From positions 434,001 through 498,000 of the forward strand of contig NZ_VOBC01000002.1 of the NCBI RefSeq assembly GCF_008369195.1: a stretch of 64,000 bases of DNA. Direction: 5' to 3'. This document shows positions 42,998 to 52,387 of this stretch, in pieces (the first letter of the stretch is position 1; each line of letters opens with the position of its first letter). Source of the stretch: Sporosarcina sp. ANT_H38. Lineage in GTDB: Bacteria > Bacillota > Bacilli > Bacillales_A > Planococcaceae. A model generated the notes under the pieces. That model was not told the origin of the DNA. It searched no databases and saw only the letters and a program-made list of their open reading frames with translations. The translations under genes and the position numbers were made by a program.

Positions 42998-45199
42998 TTA
43001 TGCTTCCACTGTTTCTTTTGAATACCTCTTTTTGTAAATCAGTGCGAAGTATCCGAATGTAATCGCAAGGAATGCGACCATGAATCCGATAAGAATACCG
43101 TTGTTCATCCAAAGGAACGACATATTACCTGTTGAGATGGCGGCTTTAAATGCTTGAACGGAATACGTCATCGGCAGTAATGTGTTGAAAATTTGCAGTG
43201 GTGCTGGTATTAATTCAAGTGGGAATGTCCCTGCACTTGTCGTCAATTGCAAAATAAGGACAAGAATTGCTACGAATCGTCCTGCGTCCTTAAGAATGGA
43301 CACGCACATCTGTACAAGTGCAATGAATGTGTAACTCGTGATGATTGCAGTCAAGATGAATAACGGTGTATTCACTGTTTCCATTCCGAGTGCAAACTTG
43401 ACAACCCCCGCTGCGATAAGCGCCTGCAATAGACCTACGATTGCCAACACAGAAACTTTACTTGCAAACCATCCGAATGCCCCTGTAGGCTTAATAGCCG
43501 GCTCTACTAGCGGGAAGACGATGGAAAGAAGAAGTGCACCAACAAATAGTCCAAGAGATAAGAAGTATGGTGCAAAACCGGTACCGTAGTTTGGTACATG
43601 GTTAATGCCGTCCTTCTCGACATCGACAGGTGCTCCGACCATGCCATATGTTTTATCTGTAGGATTCACTTCACTTGCTGTTGCATTTGCTTCCGCAAGT
43701 TTTTCTTGCAGCGTCAGCGTACCTTCATCAAGTTCTACTATGCCGTCTGCCAATGTTGCTGATCCATCAGCGAGTTCTTGCGATTTAGATGCAAGTGTAT
43801 CTGTTCCGGTTTTCAAAGTGCCCGATCCTTCTGTTAATGAAGCAAGACCGGAGGCCAGATCAGATGATCCTTTCTCTGCCGTATTCACGCCTTTCGAAAG
43901 TTGAGCAATTCCAGATGAAAGTTCTCCATTACCCGATGCTAGAGCATTTGCCCCTTCGCGAAGGTCTGTAGATGAACCATTCAATTTCTGTAATCCTGCC
44001 ATAGCCTGGTTATGCGCGCCTGCAAGTTGACCTGCAGCACCATTTAACTCAGCAGTACCTGCCGACAATGCACCTGTACCAGCAGTAAGTTGCTGCATTC
44101 CCCCTGATAGCTCAGCACTTCCTTGTTTCACTTGGCTCAGTGCTGCATTTAACCCTGCTTGTTGTTCCTCCGTCAGTGTTGCAAGTACCGGAGCAAGACT
44201 TGCTGAAAGCTGATCAATTCCAGCTCCTAAGTTTGTAGATCCTTTTGCAAGTTGGCCGGCAGCTGTATTTAATTCAGCTGTTTTTTCTTTCACTGTACTT
44301 ACTGCACCATCAAACTCTTTTTCTTTCTGGGCAATTTGTCCATAACTCACTGTTAATTGGCCGACACCTTCTGTATATTGAGCGATGCCATCTTTCAGCC
44401 CACTAGCGCCTGCTGATGCCTTTTGCGCTCCTGTAAGAAGATCTTTTGATCCTTGCGATAAAGTACCAAGTCCTTTATTCAACTCATTAGCACCCTTAGC
44501 AGCATCGCTCGCTCCTTGTGCAAGTTTCTGTGAACCATCCGCAAGTGTAATTGTGCTGCTTGCCAATGTTTCAAGATACCCTTTTAATTCATCTGCGCCA
44601 GATGATAATTTTGTGGCACCGTCATGTAATTCACCGGCACCGTCCGCCGCTTCACCAAACCCATCGCCCATTTCCGTGATGGAATCAAAGATTTTTTCTG
44701 CATACGTTGTAGCAACTTGTTCATTCACTTCTGCACGAATCCGGTCCATCGCCGTTTCTCCGATTTGAGCAGAAAGGAAGTTGAACCCTTCATTTGGCTT
44801 GTAGACAATTGTTAATTTCTCCGGTTCATCATCCAAAAGTGTAGTTGCGTGTTCAGAAAAGTTTTCTGGTATTTCAATTACGACATAATAATCTTCATTT
44901 CCAAGCCCTTTTTCTGCATCTGATTTTGATACTTTCTTAAAATCAAACTGCTTACTGTCAATTAATTTATCAGTTAGTTCTTTCCCGAGTGCTAGCTTCT
45001 CGCCATCCATTTCAGCCCCATTATCAAGGTCAACGATTGCGACAGGCAAATCACTCATATTGGCATACGGATTCCAAAACGCCCATAAGAACATACCTGC
45101 ATAAAGAACGGGAATAAATAGAATAGCAATCATTGGAACGATCAATTTTTTTGAACGTAAGACCAGTTTCCATTCTGCCCATGTCATCGATTTTTTCAT
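42998..45199 (-). CDS. yhgE: YhgE/Pip family membrane protein
   Basis: 733 residues. N-terminal helix (LIVPMIAILFIPVLYAGMFLW) and extracellular Pip domain with FWNPYANMSDLPVAIVDLDNG. About 350 residues of Gly/Ala/Ser-rich heptad-like repeats (SGADELKGYL, ASGNGELSSGIAQLSKG) follow, then five C-terminal helices of the ABC-2 permease type (FAPYFLSLGLFVGALLLSIVFPLV onward). Family members include phage-infection protein and YhgE; possibly transport or envelope assembly. ATG with AGGAGGAAG upstream. Encoded 69 bp after a TetR regulator gene on the same strand, as yhgD-yhgE in B. subtilis. Function not established. Confidence 0.92.
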   Translation of the reverse strand: MKKSMTWAEWKLVLRSKKLIVPMIAILFIPVLYAGMFLWAFWNPYANMSDLPVAIVDLDNGAEMDGEKLALGKELTDKLIDSKQFDFKKVSKSDAEKGLGNEDYYVVIEIPENFSEHATTLLDDEPEKLTIVYKPNEGFNFLSAQIGETAMDRIRAEVNEQVATTYAEKIFDSITEMGDGFGEAADGAGELHDGATKLSSGADELKGYLETLASSTITLADGSQKLAQGASDAAKGANELNKGLGTLSQGSKDLLTGAQKASAGASGLKDGIAQYTEGVGQLTVSYGQIAQKEKEFDGAVSTVKEKTAELNTAAGQLAKGSTNLGAGIDQLSASLAPVLATLTEEQQAGLNAALSQVKQGSAELSGGMQQLTAGTGALSAGTAELNGAAGQLAGAHNQAMAGLQKLNGSSTDLREGANALASGNGELSSGIAQLSKGVNTAEKGSSDLASGLASLTEGSGTLKTGTDTLASKSQELADGSATLADGIVELDEGTLTLQEKLAEANATASEVNPTDKTYGMVGAPVDVEKDGINHVPNYGTGFAPYFLSLGLFVGALLLSIVFPLVEPAIKPTGAFGWFASKVSVLAIVGLLQALIAAGVVKFALGMETVNTPLFILTAIITSYTFIALVQMCVSILKDAGRFVAILVLILQLTTSAGTFPLELIPAPLQIFNTLLPMTYSVQAFKAAISTGNMSFLWMNNGILIGFMVAFLAITFGYFALIYKKRYSKETVEA

Positions 45200-45223
45200 T
45201 TAGTTACTTCCTCCTGTACTGGT

Positions 45224-45246
45224 TGACCACTTTCCTCAAGTGGTCA
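45224..45246. promoter_or_regulatory. Inverted repeat between the TetR and YhgE genes (candidate operator)
   Basis: TGACCACTT-TCCTC-AAGTGGTCA, perfect 9-bp arms. A looser TGACC...GGTCA pair occurs in the leader of the TetR gene near 45871-45895. No U-tract follows on the transcribed strand, so it is unlikely to be a terminator. Confidence 0.5.
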
Positions 45247-45268
45247 TTTTTGAATAAAAAATGAAGTC

Positions 45269-45838
45269 TCAAATTAAGAGACTTTTAAAAATGGTCCCAT
45301 TTAGTAAAGCGGCGATACGCTCTTCAGATAGCTCTTCATCGTGGGTTTTAGTCCAGTCCGAGACAAGTGCGAGGTATGCTTTAAATAACATATATGCAAC
45401 AAGTTCAGTATCGCAAGGCTTTACTTCACCTTTGGCAATTCCCTTTTCGATCTTCTCTTTTACATAAAAAACGATTTCTTTTTCAATTGCCTGCAGCACT
45501 TCACCAACAGCAGGTGTACGAAGTTCTTTTTCTTCATCTATTAACTTCGCATACAATTGATGTGTTCCGCGGAATTTGAGCATTTGCATCAGCCTGGCAT
45601 GCGCATTTTGTTCGAATGGCGCACCCTCAACAGAAACAGCATCTGCTTCCGCCCGCATTTCGTTAATCATTTTCACCACAATTGCATTGAATAGTTCTTC
45701 TTTATTGGCGAAAAACGTATAGATTGTTCCTTTGCCGACATTCGCAATTTTCGCGACCTGATCCATCGTCGTCGCTTTATAGCCGAACAGTGAAAATGAT
45801 TTTGCTGCTGCCTCCAAAATTTCCTGCCTGCGGTCCAT
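45269..45838 (-). CDS. yhgD: TetR/AcrR family regulator (YhgD-like)
   Basis: 189 residues. HTH domain at 1-50: RRQEILEAAAKSFSLFGYKA, TTMDQVAKIANVGKGTIYTFFANKEELF. The C-terminal ligand/dimer domain is helical (about 60-185; LKFRGTHQLYAKLIDEEKELRT). Precedes the YhgE gene on the same strand with a 69-bp gap, so it probably represses its own two-gene operon. ATG with GAGGTGGAG upstream. A TATAAT-like -10 lies on the minus strand near 45900. Ligand unknown. Confidence 0.92.
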   Translation of the reverse strand: MDRRQEILEAAAKSFSLFGYKATTMDQVAKIANVGKGTIYTFFANKEELFNAIVVKMINEMRAEADAVSVEGAPFEQNAHARLMQMLKFRGTHQLYAKLIDEEKELRTPAVGEVLQAIEKEIVFYVKEKIEKGIAKGEVKPCDTELVAYMLFKAYLALVSDWTKTHDEELSEERIAALLNGTIFKSLLI

Positions 45839-45949
45839 TTCTCCACCTCACTTTGAATGGATTATCCGAATGACCCAAAAACAACTTTAGTCATCTGGTC
45901 ATTATATTACTCCGACTGAATAAATTTTGCAAGGTTTTTCTTCCCATTG

Positions 45950-45985
45950 AAAAAAGTCTGCGAAAGGATTAATCCCTACGCAGAC
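45950..45985 (-). terminator. Intrinsic terminator of the ABC-F gene
   Basis: GTCTGCG / CGCAGAC stem with a 16-base loop and TTTTTT tail on the minus strand. Confidence 0.85.
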
Positions 45986-46000
45986 AGTGTACTCCATTTC

Positions 46001-47872
46001 CTATTCTAGCTCACTCATCCACATTCCATAGTAAGACTCTAACTCTTGTTTCATCACGGCCACTTCAGCCATGATTGATTCATATTTCATCCAATCCATT
46101 TCAACTTCCGCTTCTTTTTCCATTTTATCTATTGCTTGTTCTAATCTCGCTATTTCTTCTTCCAAGTTAATAGGTACTACTATTTCCGCTTTTTCTATCG
46201 TCGGTTTTTTTATCGCAATGGGTTCAGGCACTCCGACTACCTTGTGACTTTGAAGCTCCTGCCACTTGTCACGCGCCCAATTGTAAGGTCCTTCAAACGT
46301 CGTCATAATTCCGTCTTCCAACCATGCAGTGCGGGAGAATAATTTATTCAAGAAATAACGATCATGCGATACGGCAACAATTGTGCCTGTAAAGTCTTCC
46401 AGTGCCTCTTCAAGTACTTCTCTTGACTCAATATCCAAATGATTTGTCGGCTCATCTAGCACAAGGAAATTAACATCCTGGTACATGAGTTGAACCAGAC
46501 GGAGGCGCATTCTTTCTCCACCACTTAAGTCTCCAATTCGTTTAAACACATCTGGACCGTAAAACATAAACTTCGCTAATATATGTCGGGCTTCCCCTTC
46601 AGCAATATTTACTTCATCACGAAAGACATCTATCAAACGCGCCTTCGGGTCCTTGATATCAAAGTGCTGCGACAAAAACCCTATCTTCACGCTACTTCCT
46701 ATTTTACTCAATCCAGTGTCAACCGGAAGTTCGCCTAAAAGAATTCTAAGTACGGTTGATTTCCCGCATCCATTCCGACCGACAATCGCTGTCCGATCCT
46801 TCCAATACACATGGAAGTCGGCCCCCTTCAATAGCTCCTGTTGACCAAATGATTTCGTGATTCCTTCCATAATAACAACTTCCTTACCACTCCGCGGTGC
46901 AGCTTCAAACGATAAGGTCATTTTCTTCGGATCGATAAGTGGCTTCCTTACTTTTTCCATCCGTTCTAGAGCCCGTTCCATATTGCGCGCTCGCCTGTGC
47001 AATCCTGGATTTGGAGGATTGGCTTCATTTGCCCATTGCCGTAGCCGTTTAATCGATTCTCTCATTTTTCTTATTTTCTTTTGTTGTTCTTCGTAATCCT
47101 GGAATTCCCTCATGAGACGCTCTTCTTTTTCTAGTATAAAGGCGGAATAGTTCCCGTGATAAAGATGAATTTCCCCTTCTTCAAGATCCGCAACCTTCGT
47201 CACAACACAATCCAAAAAGTAGCGGTCATGCGAAATAATGATAACTGTTCCCGAGTAATCCGTTAAATACGCTTCCAACCATTCTACTGCAAATAAGTCC
47301 AAGTGATTCGTCGGTTCATCTAATAACAGCAAATCAGGTTTCGTCAATAATAGCTTCCCGAGCATAATCTTCGTCTGTTCGCCACCGCTCAATTGTCCAA
47401 AAGAACGTCCGACAAATGGTTTTAGTTGCAATCCATTGATGACTTTCTCGATTTCCGAATCTACGGCATAGCCATCACGACGAGCAAATTCTTCCTGCAA
47501 ATCTCCATAAATTCGAAGCAATTTGTCCATATCAGCATTACCAGCAATCGCCAGCTCCGTCTCTAACTCCGACATTCTCGCCTGCATTTCCCTTAGTTCT
47601 CCAAATGCACTGTTTAGCACATCATAGCCAGTCGTTTCTTTTTCAAATAAAGGGATTTGCGCTAAGTAACCTATTTTCGTTCCTTTTTTAAAATGAATTG
47701 CTCCACTATCCGGTTGCTCAGCTCCGGAAATCAACTTAAATAACGTTGTTTTCCCACTGCCATTCCGCCCGACAACGCCTAATTTATCACCTGTTTTAAT
47801 TTCCAAAGAAAGATTTTCAAAAATCATATTCCCACCGAGCATTTTGCTTATTAGTTGAATTGTACATATCAT
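46001..47872 (-). CDS. ABC-F family ATPase (possible ribosome-protection protein)
   Basis: 623 residues, two ATPase domains without membrane segments. First site: VGRNGSGKTT, LSGGEQTKIMLGKLL, LLLLDEPTNHLD, IIISHDRYFL. Second site: VGRNGCGKST, LSGGERMRLRLVQL, LVLDEPTNHLD, VAVSHDRYFL. The P-site tRNA-interaction motif linker (about 245-325; RMESIKRLRQWANEANPPNP-like, RRARNMERALERMEK) and a C-terminal coiled coil are present. ABC-F proteins act on stalled or antibiotic-blocked ribosomes. The exact subfamily (VmlR/Lsa-type or YheS/YdiF-type) is not clear by eye. The upstream leader ORF plus terminator favour an inducible antibiotic-resistance member. ATG with a weak SD. Confidence 0.92.
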   Translation of the reverse strand: MICTIQLISKMLGGNMIFENLSLEIKTGDKLGVVGRNGSGKTTLFKLISGAEQPDSGAIHFKKGTKIGYLAQIPLFEKETTGYDVLNSAFGELREMQARMSELETELAIAGNADMDKLLRIYGDLQEEFARRDGYAVDSEIEKVINGLQLKPFVGRSFGQLSGGEQTKIMLGKLLLTKPDLLLLDEPTNHLDLFAVEWLEAYLTDYSGTVIIISHDRYFLDCVVTKVADLEEGEIHLYHGNYSAFILEKEERLMREFQDYEEQQKKIRKMRESIKRLRQWANEANPPNPGLHRRARNMERALERMEKVRKPLIDPKKMTLSFEAAPRSGKEVVIMEGITKSFGQQELLKGADFHVYWKDRTAIVGRNGCGKSTVLRILLGELPVDTGLSKIGSSVKIGFLSQHFDIKDPKARLIDVFRDEVNIAEGEARHILAKFMFYGPDVFKRIGDLSGGERMRLRLVQLMYQDVNFLVLDEPTNHLDIESREVLEEALEDFTGTIVAVSHDRYFLNKLFSRTAWLEDGIMTTFEGPYNWARDKWQELQSHKVVGVPEPIAIKKPTIEKAEIVVPINLEEEIARLEQAIDKMEKEAEVEMDWMKYESIMAEVAVMKQELESYYGMWMSELE

Positions 47873-47965
47873 TATTTTCCGCTTCCCCTCGTTCTGTTTT
47901 CACAACTGGAAGCATCCTTAAGAAAAGCGCAGAGTGCATGCTTAGATCTGAGTCTAAGCAACACA

Positions 47966-47990
47966 AAAAGACCGCGTGTAAGCGGCCTTC
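47966..47990 (-). terminator. Leader terminator (attenuator) before the ABC-F gene
   Basis: On the minus strand, AAGGCCGC-TTACAC-GCGGTCTT with TTTTT tail, 94 bases before the ABC-F start and 47 after the leader ORF stop. A second hairpin, GCTTAGACTC / TCTAAGC, follows at 47940-47959. Termination here would block the ABC-F gene unless relieved. Confidence 0.75.
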
Positions 47991-48036
47991 CCTCTTGAAA
48001 ATAATCGTAAGGAATGCATGCTAAACAGCTGTGTGA

Positions 48037-48159
48037 TTACTGAAATTGTCTAAAAAAGGACAGACTTATCCCGTCGACTGCAATTTCATGAGTAATCGCA
48101 CATGAAGTAGCTAAATATTCCAATAGACTTTCACGTGCATACACAGTGTCTAACATCAT
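48037..48159 (-). CDS. 40-residue leader peptide of the ABC-F gene
   Basis: A 40-codon ORF, ATG ATG TTA GAC..., with a near-ideal SD (CGGAGGTGAGGA). It encodes MMLDTVYARESLLEYLATSC and continues to a C-terminal ...FFRQFQ. It lies between the methyltransferase and ABC-F genes, ends 47 bases before an intrinsic terminator and has no domain. Position and strong translation signal suggest a regulatory upstream ORF on which drug-stalled ribosomes would change leader folding, as described for vmlR, msr and erm-type genes. The alternative is a small independent protein. Confidence 0.65.
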   Translation of the reverse strand: MMLDTVYARESLLEYLATSCAITHEIAVDGISLSFFRQFQ

Positions 48160-48213
48160 TCCTCACCTCCGTTCGTTTAATGTAAGAATAGTTTAACACA
48201 ACTATCCATCAAT

Positions 48214-48951
48214 TCACACTATTTTTTTAGCCGAAATCATCAAAAACATAGGCCTACGGTTTTCATCTTCCATTGCCGCATCATTCTTCAACATTTCTTC
48301 TGAAGGTATAGATTCCTTAATAACTTCCAAAACAAATCCAGCATTAATCAAGTCATTCATATAGGTTGAAATTGTGCGATGATATTTAATAACATTTTCC
48401 GCCAAAAATGAAGTTTGTCGTACTCCCTCCGCCTGATAATTATCTACGGGCCAATGCAGACGGTTCCCTTGATCATCAAGATACCAATCTTGTTCATGTC
48501 GAGAGGTGAATATGGGATGTTCAACTGAGAAAATGAAAGTGCCATCTGGCTTCAAATAGTCATATACCTTTTTGCAGATACCCTCAAATGATTCAATGTA
48601 ATGGAAAGCCAACGAACTGATCACTACATCAAATTGTGAAGCTGAAAACTCGATGTCTTCAATAGGAAGTTGCAAATAGGTAATTTTAGGATCATCTGTT
48701 AGTTCACTAGCCTGTTGAAGCATTTTTTCAGATATATCGACTCCTACCACTGAACTTGCTTGTTGTTCACGGGCAAATCGACAATGCCAACCAAAGCCGC
48801 ACCCTAAATCAAGTACCGTTTTATGCCGTAAGTCGGGTAATAATGATTTAAATATATGCCATTCTCCTGCACCTTCGAGTCCTTTGATTGAACGTGCCAT
48901 ATGTTTATATGCAGAAAAGAAATCTAGTTCATCATATTTGTTTTGTTTCAT
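48214..48951 (-). CDS. Class I SAM-dependent methyltransferase
   Basis: 245 residues. SAM-binding motif I HKTVLDLGCGFGWHCRFA near residue 45, motif II VVGVDISEKML near 70, post-motif DVVISSLAFHYIESF near 110, then a C-terminal part with ISAKK. The fold is the small-molecule (Methyltransf_11/25) type; no rRNA-methylase signature such as the Erm NPPY motif is seen. ATG with TAGGAGGG upstream. It precedes the leader ORF on the same strand, but no terminator separates them clearly, so co-transcription is possible. Substrate unknown. Confidence 0.9.
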   Translation of the reverse strand: MKQNKYDELDFFSAYKHMARSIKGLEGAGEWHIFKSLLPDLRHKTVLDLGCGFGWHCRFAREQQASSVVGVDISEKMLQQASELTDDPKITYLQLPIEDIEFSASQFDVVISSLAFHYIESFEGICKKVYDYLKPDGTFIFSVEHPIFTSRHEQDWYLDDQGNRLHWPVDNYQAEGVRQTSFLAENVIKYHRTISTYMNDLINAGFVLEVIKESIPSEEMLKNDAAMEDENRRPMFLMISAKKIV

Positions 48952-48989
48952 CCAAAATCCCTCCTACACATCATCTTTAGATAATTTTA

Positions 48990-49722
48990 ACACGTCTGTT
49001 GATTAAACATATATTTGCATAAAATACTGGTGAGAAGGGTTTGATAACCCCTATTTTCACTGGACTATTTTCGGACCGCTTTCGACTAACTATTCATGAC
49101 AGATTTACTGAAGTGTCTAATGTGGCTAGAAGTGACTCCGTCACTTCTAGCAACACTTTTTTCAGTAATCCTGTTGAGAATCGTTGCCTGTCGCGTTCCT
49201 ACAATGTTCAAGTGAAAAATGCGGTTGTTTTGGAAGAAAAGAATAGATGACATTCTATGGAGAGTGTAAGTGCCCGAAGATGCAATTTCGGGCACTGTTG
49301 TACTTTGTACAATGCGTTCCTTGCTTACTTTTAGTAAAGTTTATGCATGTAAGTTTGTGTTGCCTATTAGAAAGTGACACTTCTTTAAAATAAATAAAGA
49401 AAAACCATAGAGAACGCATCAGCCGCCAAAATTGCATCTTTGGCGGCTTTTCTCAAGGTAAGAAGCCAGCAATTTTTTCGTCCCAAAAATCTTCAGCACT
49501 CTGTATACTTAAGCATTTGGAGCGCGACGGATGAAAGACAACCATACGATTAACGAAAAAACTGTTTAGGGATGCGACAAAGTCACATCCCTAAACATCC
49601 AAACATCTCGGTAATCGTACTAGAAGTCTTTCAAACCAAAGCGACCCCAATGCGCGACTATACAAGTGCGGCCGAGGGGGATTGAGTTACTTTCTGGTTA
49701 TTTCTGGTTAATCAACAGACCT
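48990..49722 (+). repeat. Repeat R2, copy D: complete, about 733 bp
   Basis: Left TIR ACACGTCTGTTGATTAAAC, right TIR GGTTAATCAACAGAC. Hairpins: H1 49121-49156 (TGTGGCTAGAAGTGAC / GTCACTTCTAGCAACAC, TTTTTT tail), H2 near 49271-49297, H3 near 49418-49450, H4 49563-49597 (TGTTTAGGGATG / CATCCCTAAACA). The GGAGGAAT stem of copy B is absent. Two stem positions differ from copy B on both arms so that pairing is kept. No conserved ORF. Confidence 0.85.
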
Positions 49723-49849
49723 GCAATTTTAACACTTTGATAAATTTATCGGCAAGCTAACTGTACGTTAATTACTGAAAGGACTCCGGATGAAATTGCA
49801 GCAATTGAAAACTTCTATATAGGAGCGAATTTAAAGGTTTGAGCCATTC

Positions 49850-49890
49850 AAAAAAGAGTACCGAATCGCAATGATTCAGCACTCTTTTCA
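49850..49890 (-). terminator. Intrinsic terminator of the BmrA-like gene
   Basis: On the minus strand, AAAGAGTGCTGAATC / GATTCGGTACTCTTT stem with mismatches and TTTTTT tail, just after the stop codon. Confidence 0.75.
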
Positions 49891-49894
49891 ATTC

Positions 49895-51628
49895 CTACGT
49901 CAATTGTTGCTCAGCAAACTCTCGATACAACGCATGTGATTGTGTCAATTCCTGATGGGTCCCGCTACCTGTCACTTGCCCGTTCTCTATAAATATAATT
50001 TTATCCGCATCAACGATTGTTGATAACCTGTGGGCGATAACAAATGTTGTACGCCCTTCCATTAATCGTGTCAGCGCATCTTGAACGACACCTTCCGATT
50101 GACTGTCCAAACTTGCTGTCGCTTCATCCATCATTAATATTTTGGGATCACGTAAAAAAGCACGTGCGATGGCAATACGCTGCCTTTGACCACCCGAAAG
50201 TTTGACACCGCGTTCACCAACTTCAGTGTCCAATCCTTTCGTAAAGCTTTTAATAAATTCGTCGGCATACGCCATTTCAGTGACCTCCCACAGCCGTTCA
50301 TCCAAAATGCTTTCGCCATCCTCCAAACCGTAGCATAGATTTTCGCGGATTGTCCCAGCCATCATCGCGCTCTCTTGCGAAACATAGCCGATTTGACTGC
50401 GCCACGATGCCATTGACAACTCTTTTATAGGGGTGCCACCGATTCTTATTTCACCAGCCGTAGGTTCATAAAAACGTTCAAGCAACCCAAACATCGTCGT
50501 TTTTCCACCGCCGCTAGGTCCAGCAAAGGCAATCATTTCTCCAGGTTGCGCTTCAAAGGATACGTTGCTAATCACCGGCTCATCTTCTTCATAAGCAAAC
50601 GATACGTCTACTACTTGAACTGATTTGTTAGCTATATCTACCACTAAGCCATCCTGCCCTTCTTCCAATGGCAGTTCTAAAATGTCAATAATACGCTCTG
50701 TTGCGCCTTTTGCCTTCTGCAATTGCGTGAAAAACATCGCAAATGATGTGATCGGAAATATGATTTGGAACAGGTAGAGCAAGAAAGCAACTAGTGCCCC
50801 TGTCGACATTGTGCCGTTCGCAACACGCATGCCGCCATATCCGATAATCATCACAATAACGACCATGACAACTAAATACATAAACGGAGCAATCAAAGCA
50901 GTAATACGGGCTTCTTTTAAACCAAATCCGAGTAATTTGTCAATTCCAGCCTTTCCACTCGCCTCTTCATTCAGTTCGGCGTTGGAAGCCTTCATTAAAC
51001 GAATTTCACCGAGTGTCTGTTGTATTTGACCTGTAAATAGAGCCGTTTCATCTTGCAAACCACGAGAGATTTTCGCCATTCTTGTCCCCAGCGGAATCAT
51101 GATTGCTACTGTAATTGGAACAGAAATTAACATGATAAGTGTCATTTTCCAATCCATAATGAGTAGTATCGTCACCGCACCTATAATCGAAATAATACCC
51201 GTAATGAATTGCGGGAAATGCTGCGTTATCAATTCTTTGACGATTCCCGTATCATTGATGACACGACTCACCGTTTCACCGCTAGATTCCTTGTCAAAGT
51301 GACTAACAGGCAAACGGATTAGTTTTGTCCACATTCTTTCGCGTAATCTCGCAACTACTTTTTGTCCTACATAACTCAGCAAATAAATGGATACTCCATC
51401 AATTACTGCTTGGACGATAAATGCTACCCCAATAGCAATCATTATTGGAACACTTAGCGAGGAAACTGAAAAGCCATCCACTAGATTTTTCGTTAGCAAT
51501 GGCACAACCAAACCTGCAAGTGTTGTCAACACGCCTGCCGTCAGGCCCACAGCTAAAGCTAGCTTCGGGATACCTGTTGATAAAATTAGAGAGAAAAACG
51601 GCTTCAAGCCGACTTTTTTCTTGTCCAT
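49895..51628 (-). CDS. bmrA: Homodimeric multidrug ABC exporter, BmrA-like
   Basis: 577 residues (582 from an upstream ATG at 51643). N-terminus KKKVGLKPFFSLI, then six helices, with segments I recognise from B. subtilis BmrA: VVPLLTKNLVDGFS, FDKESSGETVSRVINDT, VKELITQHF. Complete ATPase site: Walker A GPSGGGKTT, signature LSGGQRQRIAIARAF, Walker B ILMMDEATASLD with Glu, switch FVIAHRLST. Ends YREFAEQQL as in BmrA. Exports amphiphilic drugs such as ethidium or doxorubicin in the homologue. ATG 51628 is better spaced from TGGAG than ATG 51643. Monocistronic. Confidence 0.92.
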   Translation of the reverse strand: MDKKKVGLKPFFSLILSTGIPKLALAVGLTAGVLTTLAGLVVPLLTKNLVDGFSVSSLSVPIMIAIGVAFIVQAVIDGVSIYLLSYVGQKVVARLRERMWTKLIRLPVSHFDKESSGETVSRVINDTGIVKELITQHFPQFITGIISIIGAVTILLIMDWKMTLIMLISVPITVAIMIPLGTRMAKISRGLQDETALFTGQIQQTLGEIRLMKASNAELNEEASGKAGIDKLLGFGLKEARITALIAPFMYLVVMVVIVMIIGYGGMRVANGTMSTGALVAFLLYLFQIIFPITSFAMFFTQLQKAKGATERIIDILELPLEEGQDGLVVDIANKSVQVVDVSFAYEEDEPVISNVSFEAQPGEMIAFAGPSGGGKTTMFGLLERFYEPTAGEIRIGGTPIKELSMASWRSQIGYVSQESAMMAGTIRENLCYGLEDGESILDERLWEVTEMAYADEFIKSFTKGLDTEVGERGVKLSGGQRQRIAIARAFLRDPKILMMDEATASLDSQSEGVVQDALTRLMEGRTTFVIAHRLSTIVDADKIIFIENGQVTGSGTHQELTQSHALYREFAEQQLT

Positions 51629-51930
51629 AGTGTTTAGCTCCATTCCGTTGAACCGATTTGATTTGATTTAGTTTATAATATAATGTGAATGATAAGTTTT
51701 AGCTACCTCACATCTACTAATACACATTATTAACAGTATAACTGTCTAGATAACTTAAGTCTTAACTGACTCCTTATCATCCGAATTAACCCTAGAAATG
51801 AAACTAATCCTCTACAATTAAAACCCTCTTTCTTCGCCTAACAATCCCTAAACACTTTCAATAAGTTCATCTTAATAGAAACATGTAAACTCAATATAAA
51901 CAGACTTCGCTCTGTCATTCGAAATATAAT
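51629..51930. other. Upstream region of bmrA
   Basis: AT-rich with no gene. It must carry the bmrA promoter, which I could not define. Confidence 0.35.
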
Positions 51931-51948
51931 GGTTAATCAACAGACGTG
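51931..51948 (+). repeat. Solo right terminus of repeat R2
   Basis: GGTTAATCAACAGACGTG, the exact R2 right TIR, with no further R2 sequence adjoining that I could recognise. Confidence 0.55.
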
Positions 51949-52387
51949 ATCTAACGGCTAATTGTGATTGCAATCGTACGAAGGGAATAGAGTAAGTGGC
52001 CTGACTTACAAAGAGAAGCTTCAATCATTTGGGGATGACTAACTGGACGTGGCGTATCTAGCCAATATGCCCGTTAATGCAGGATAAATAAGAAGTGCCC
52101 TGACAAAAAGACCGCTGAGAAGACCATTCAAGTTCTCAGGATAGAAGAACTCCAGGTATTTTACAGTGGTATCAAAAGAGAACGGATGACAATTGGCGAT
52201 CTCCAACCAAAGGAAACATTCCAAGTTCTACGCTCCGGCATCTGGAAATGACGAGGTTACTCTTACAGATTGAGTTCAAGACAGCGGGTATTCAATCGCT
52301 TTCTCATGCGGAAAACCCTAAAGATACGCACGATCCGTTCATTTATCCGCGAATCAAGACTCCCGGACTACAATTCGAAGCAGTCAG
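51949..52387. other. Unassigned region, possibly gene debris
   Basis: Plus strand has short in-frame runs (for example near 52095-52250: KKCPDKKTAEKTIQVL, then KRERMTIGDLQPKETFQVL) interrupted by stops. They look like decayed coding sequence but match nothing I recognise. No promoter or RNA seen. Confidence 0.3.

Noticed and set aside
46001..48951. Possibility that the methyltransferase is an Erm-type rRNA methylase paired with the ABC-F gene
   Set aside because: The motif order is that of small-molecule methyltransferases and the N6-adenine NPPY-type motif is absent.
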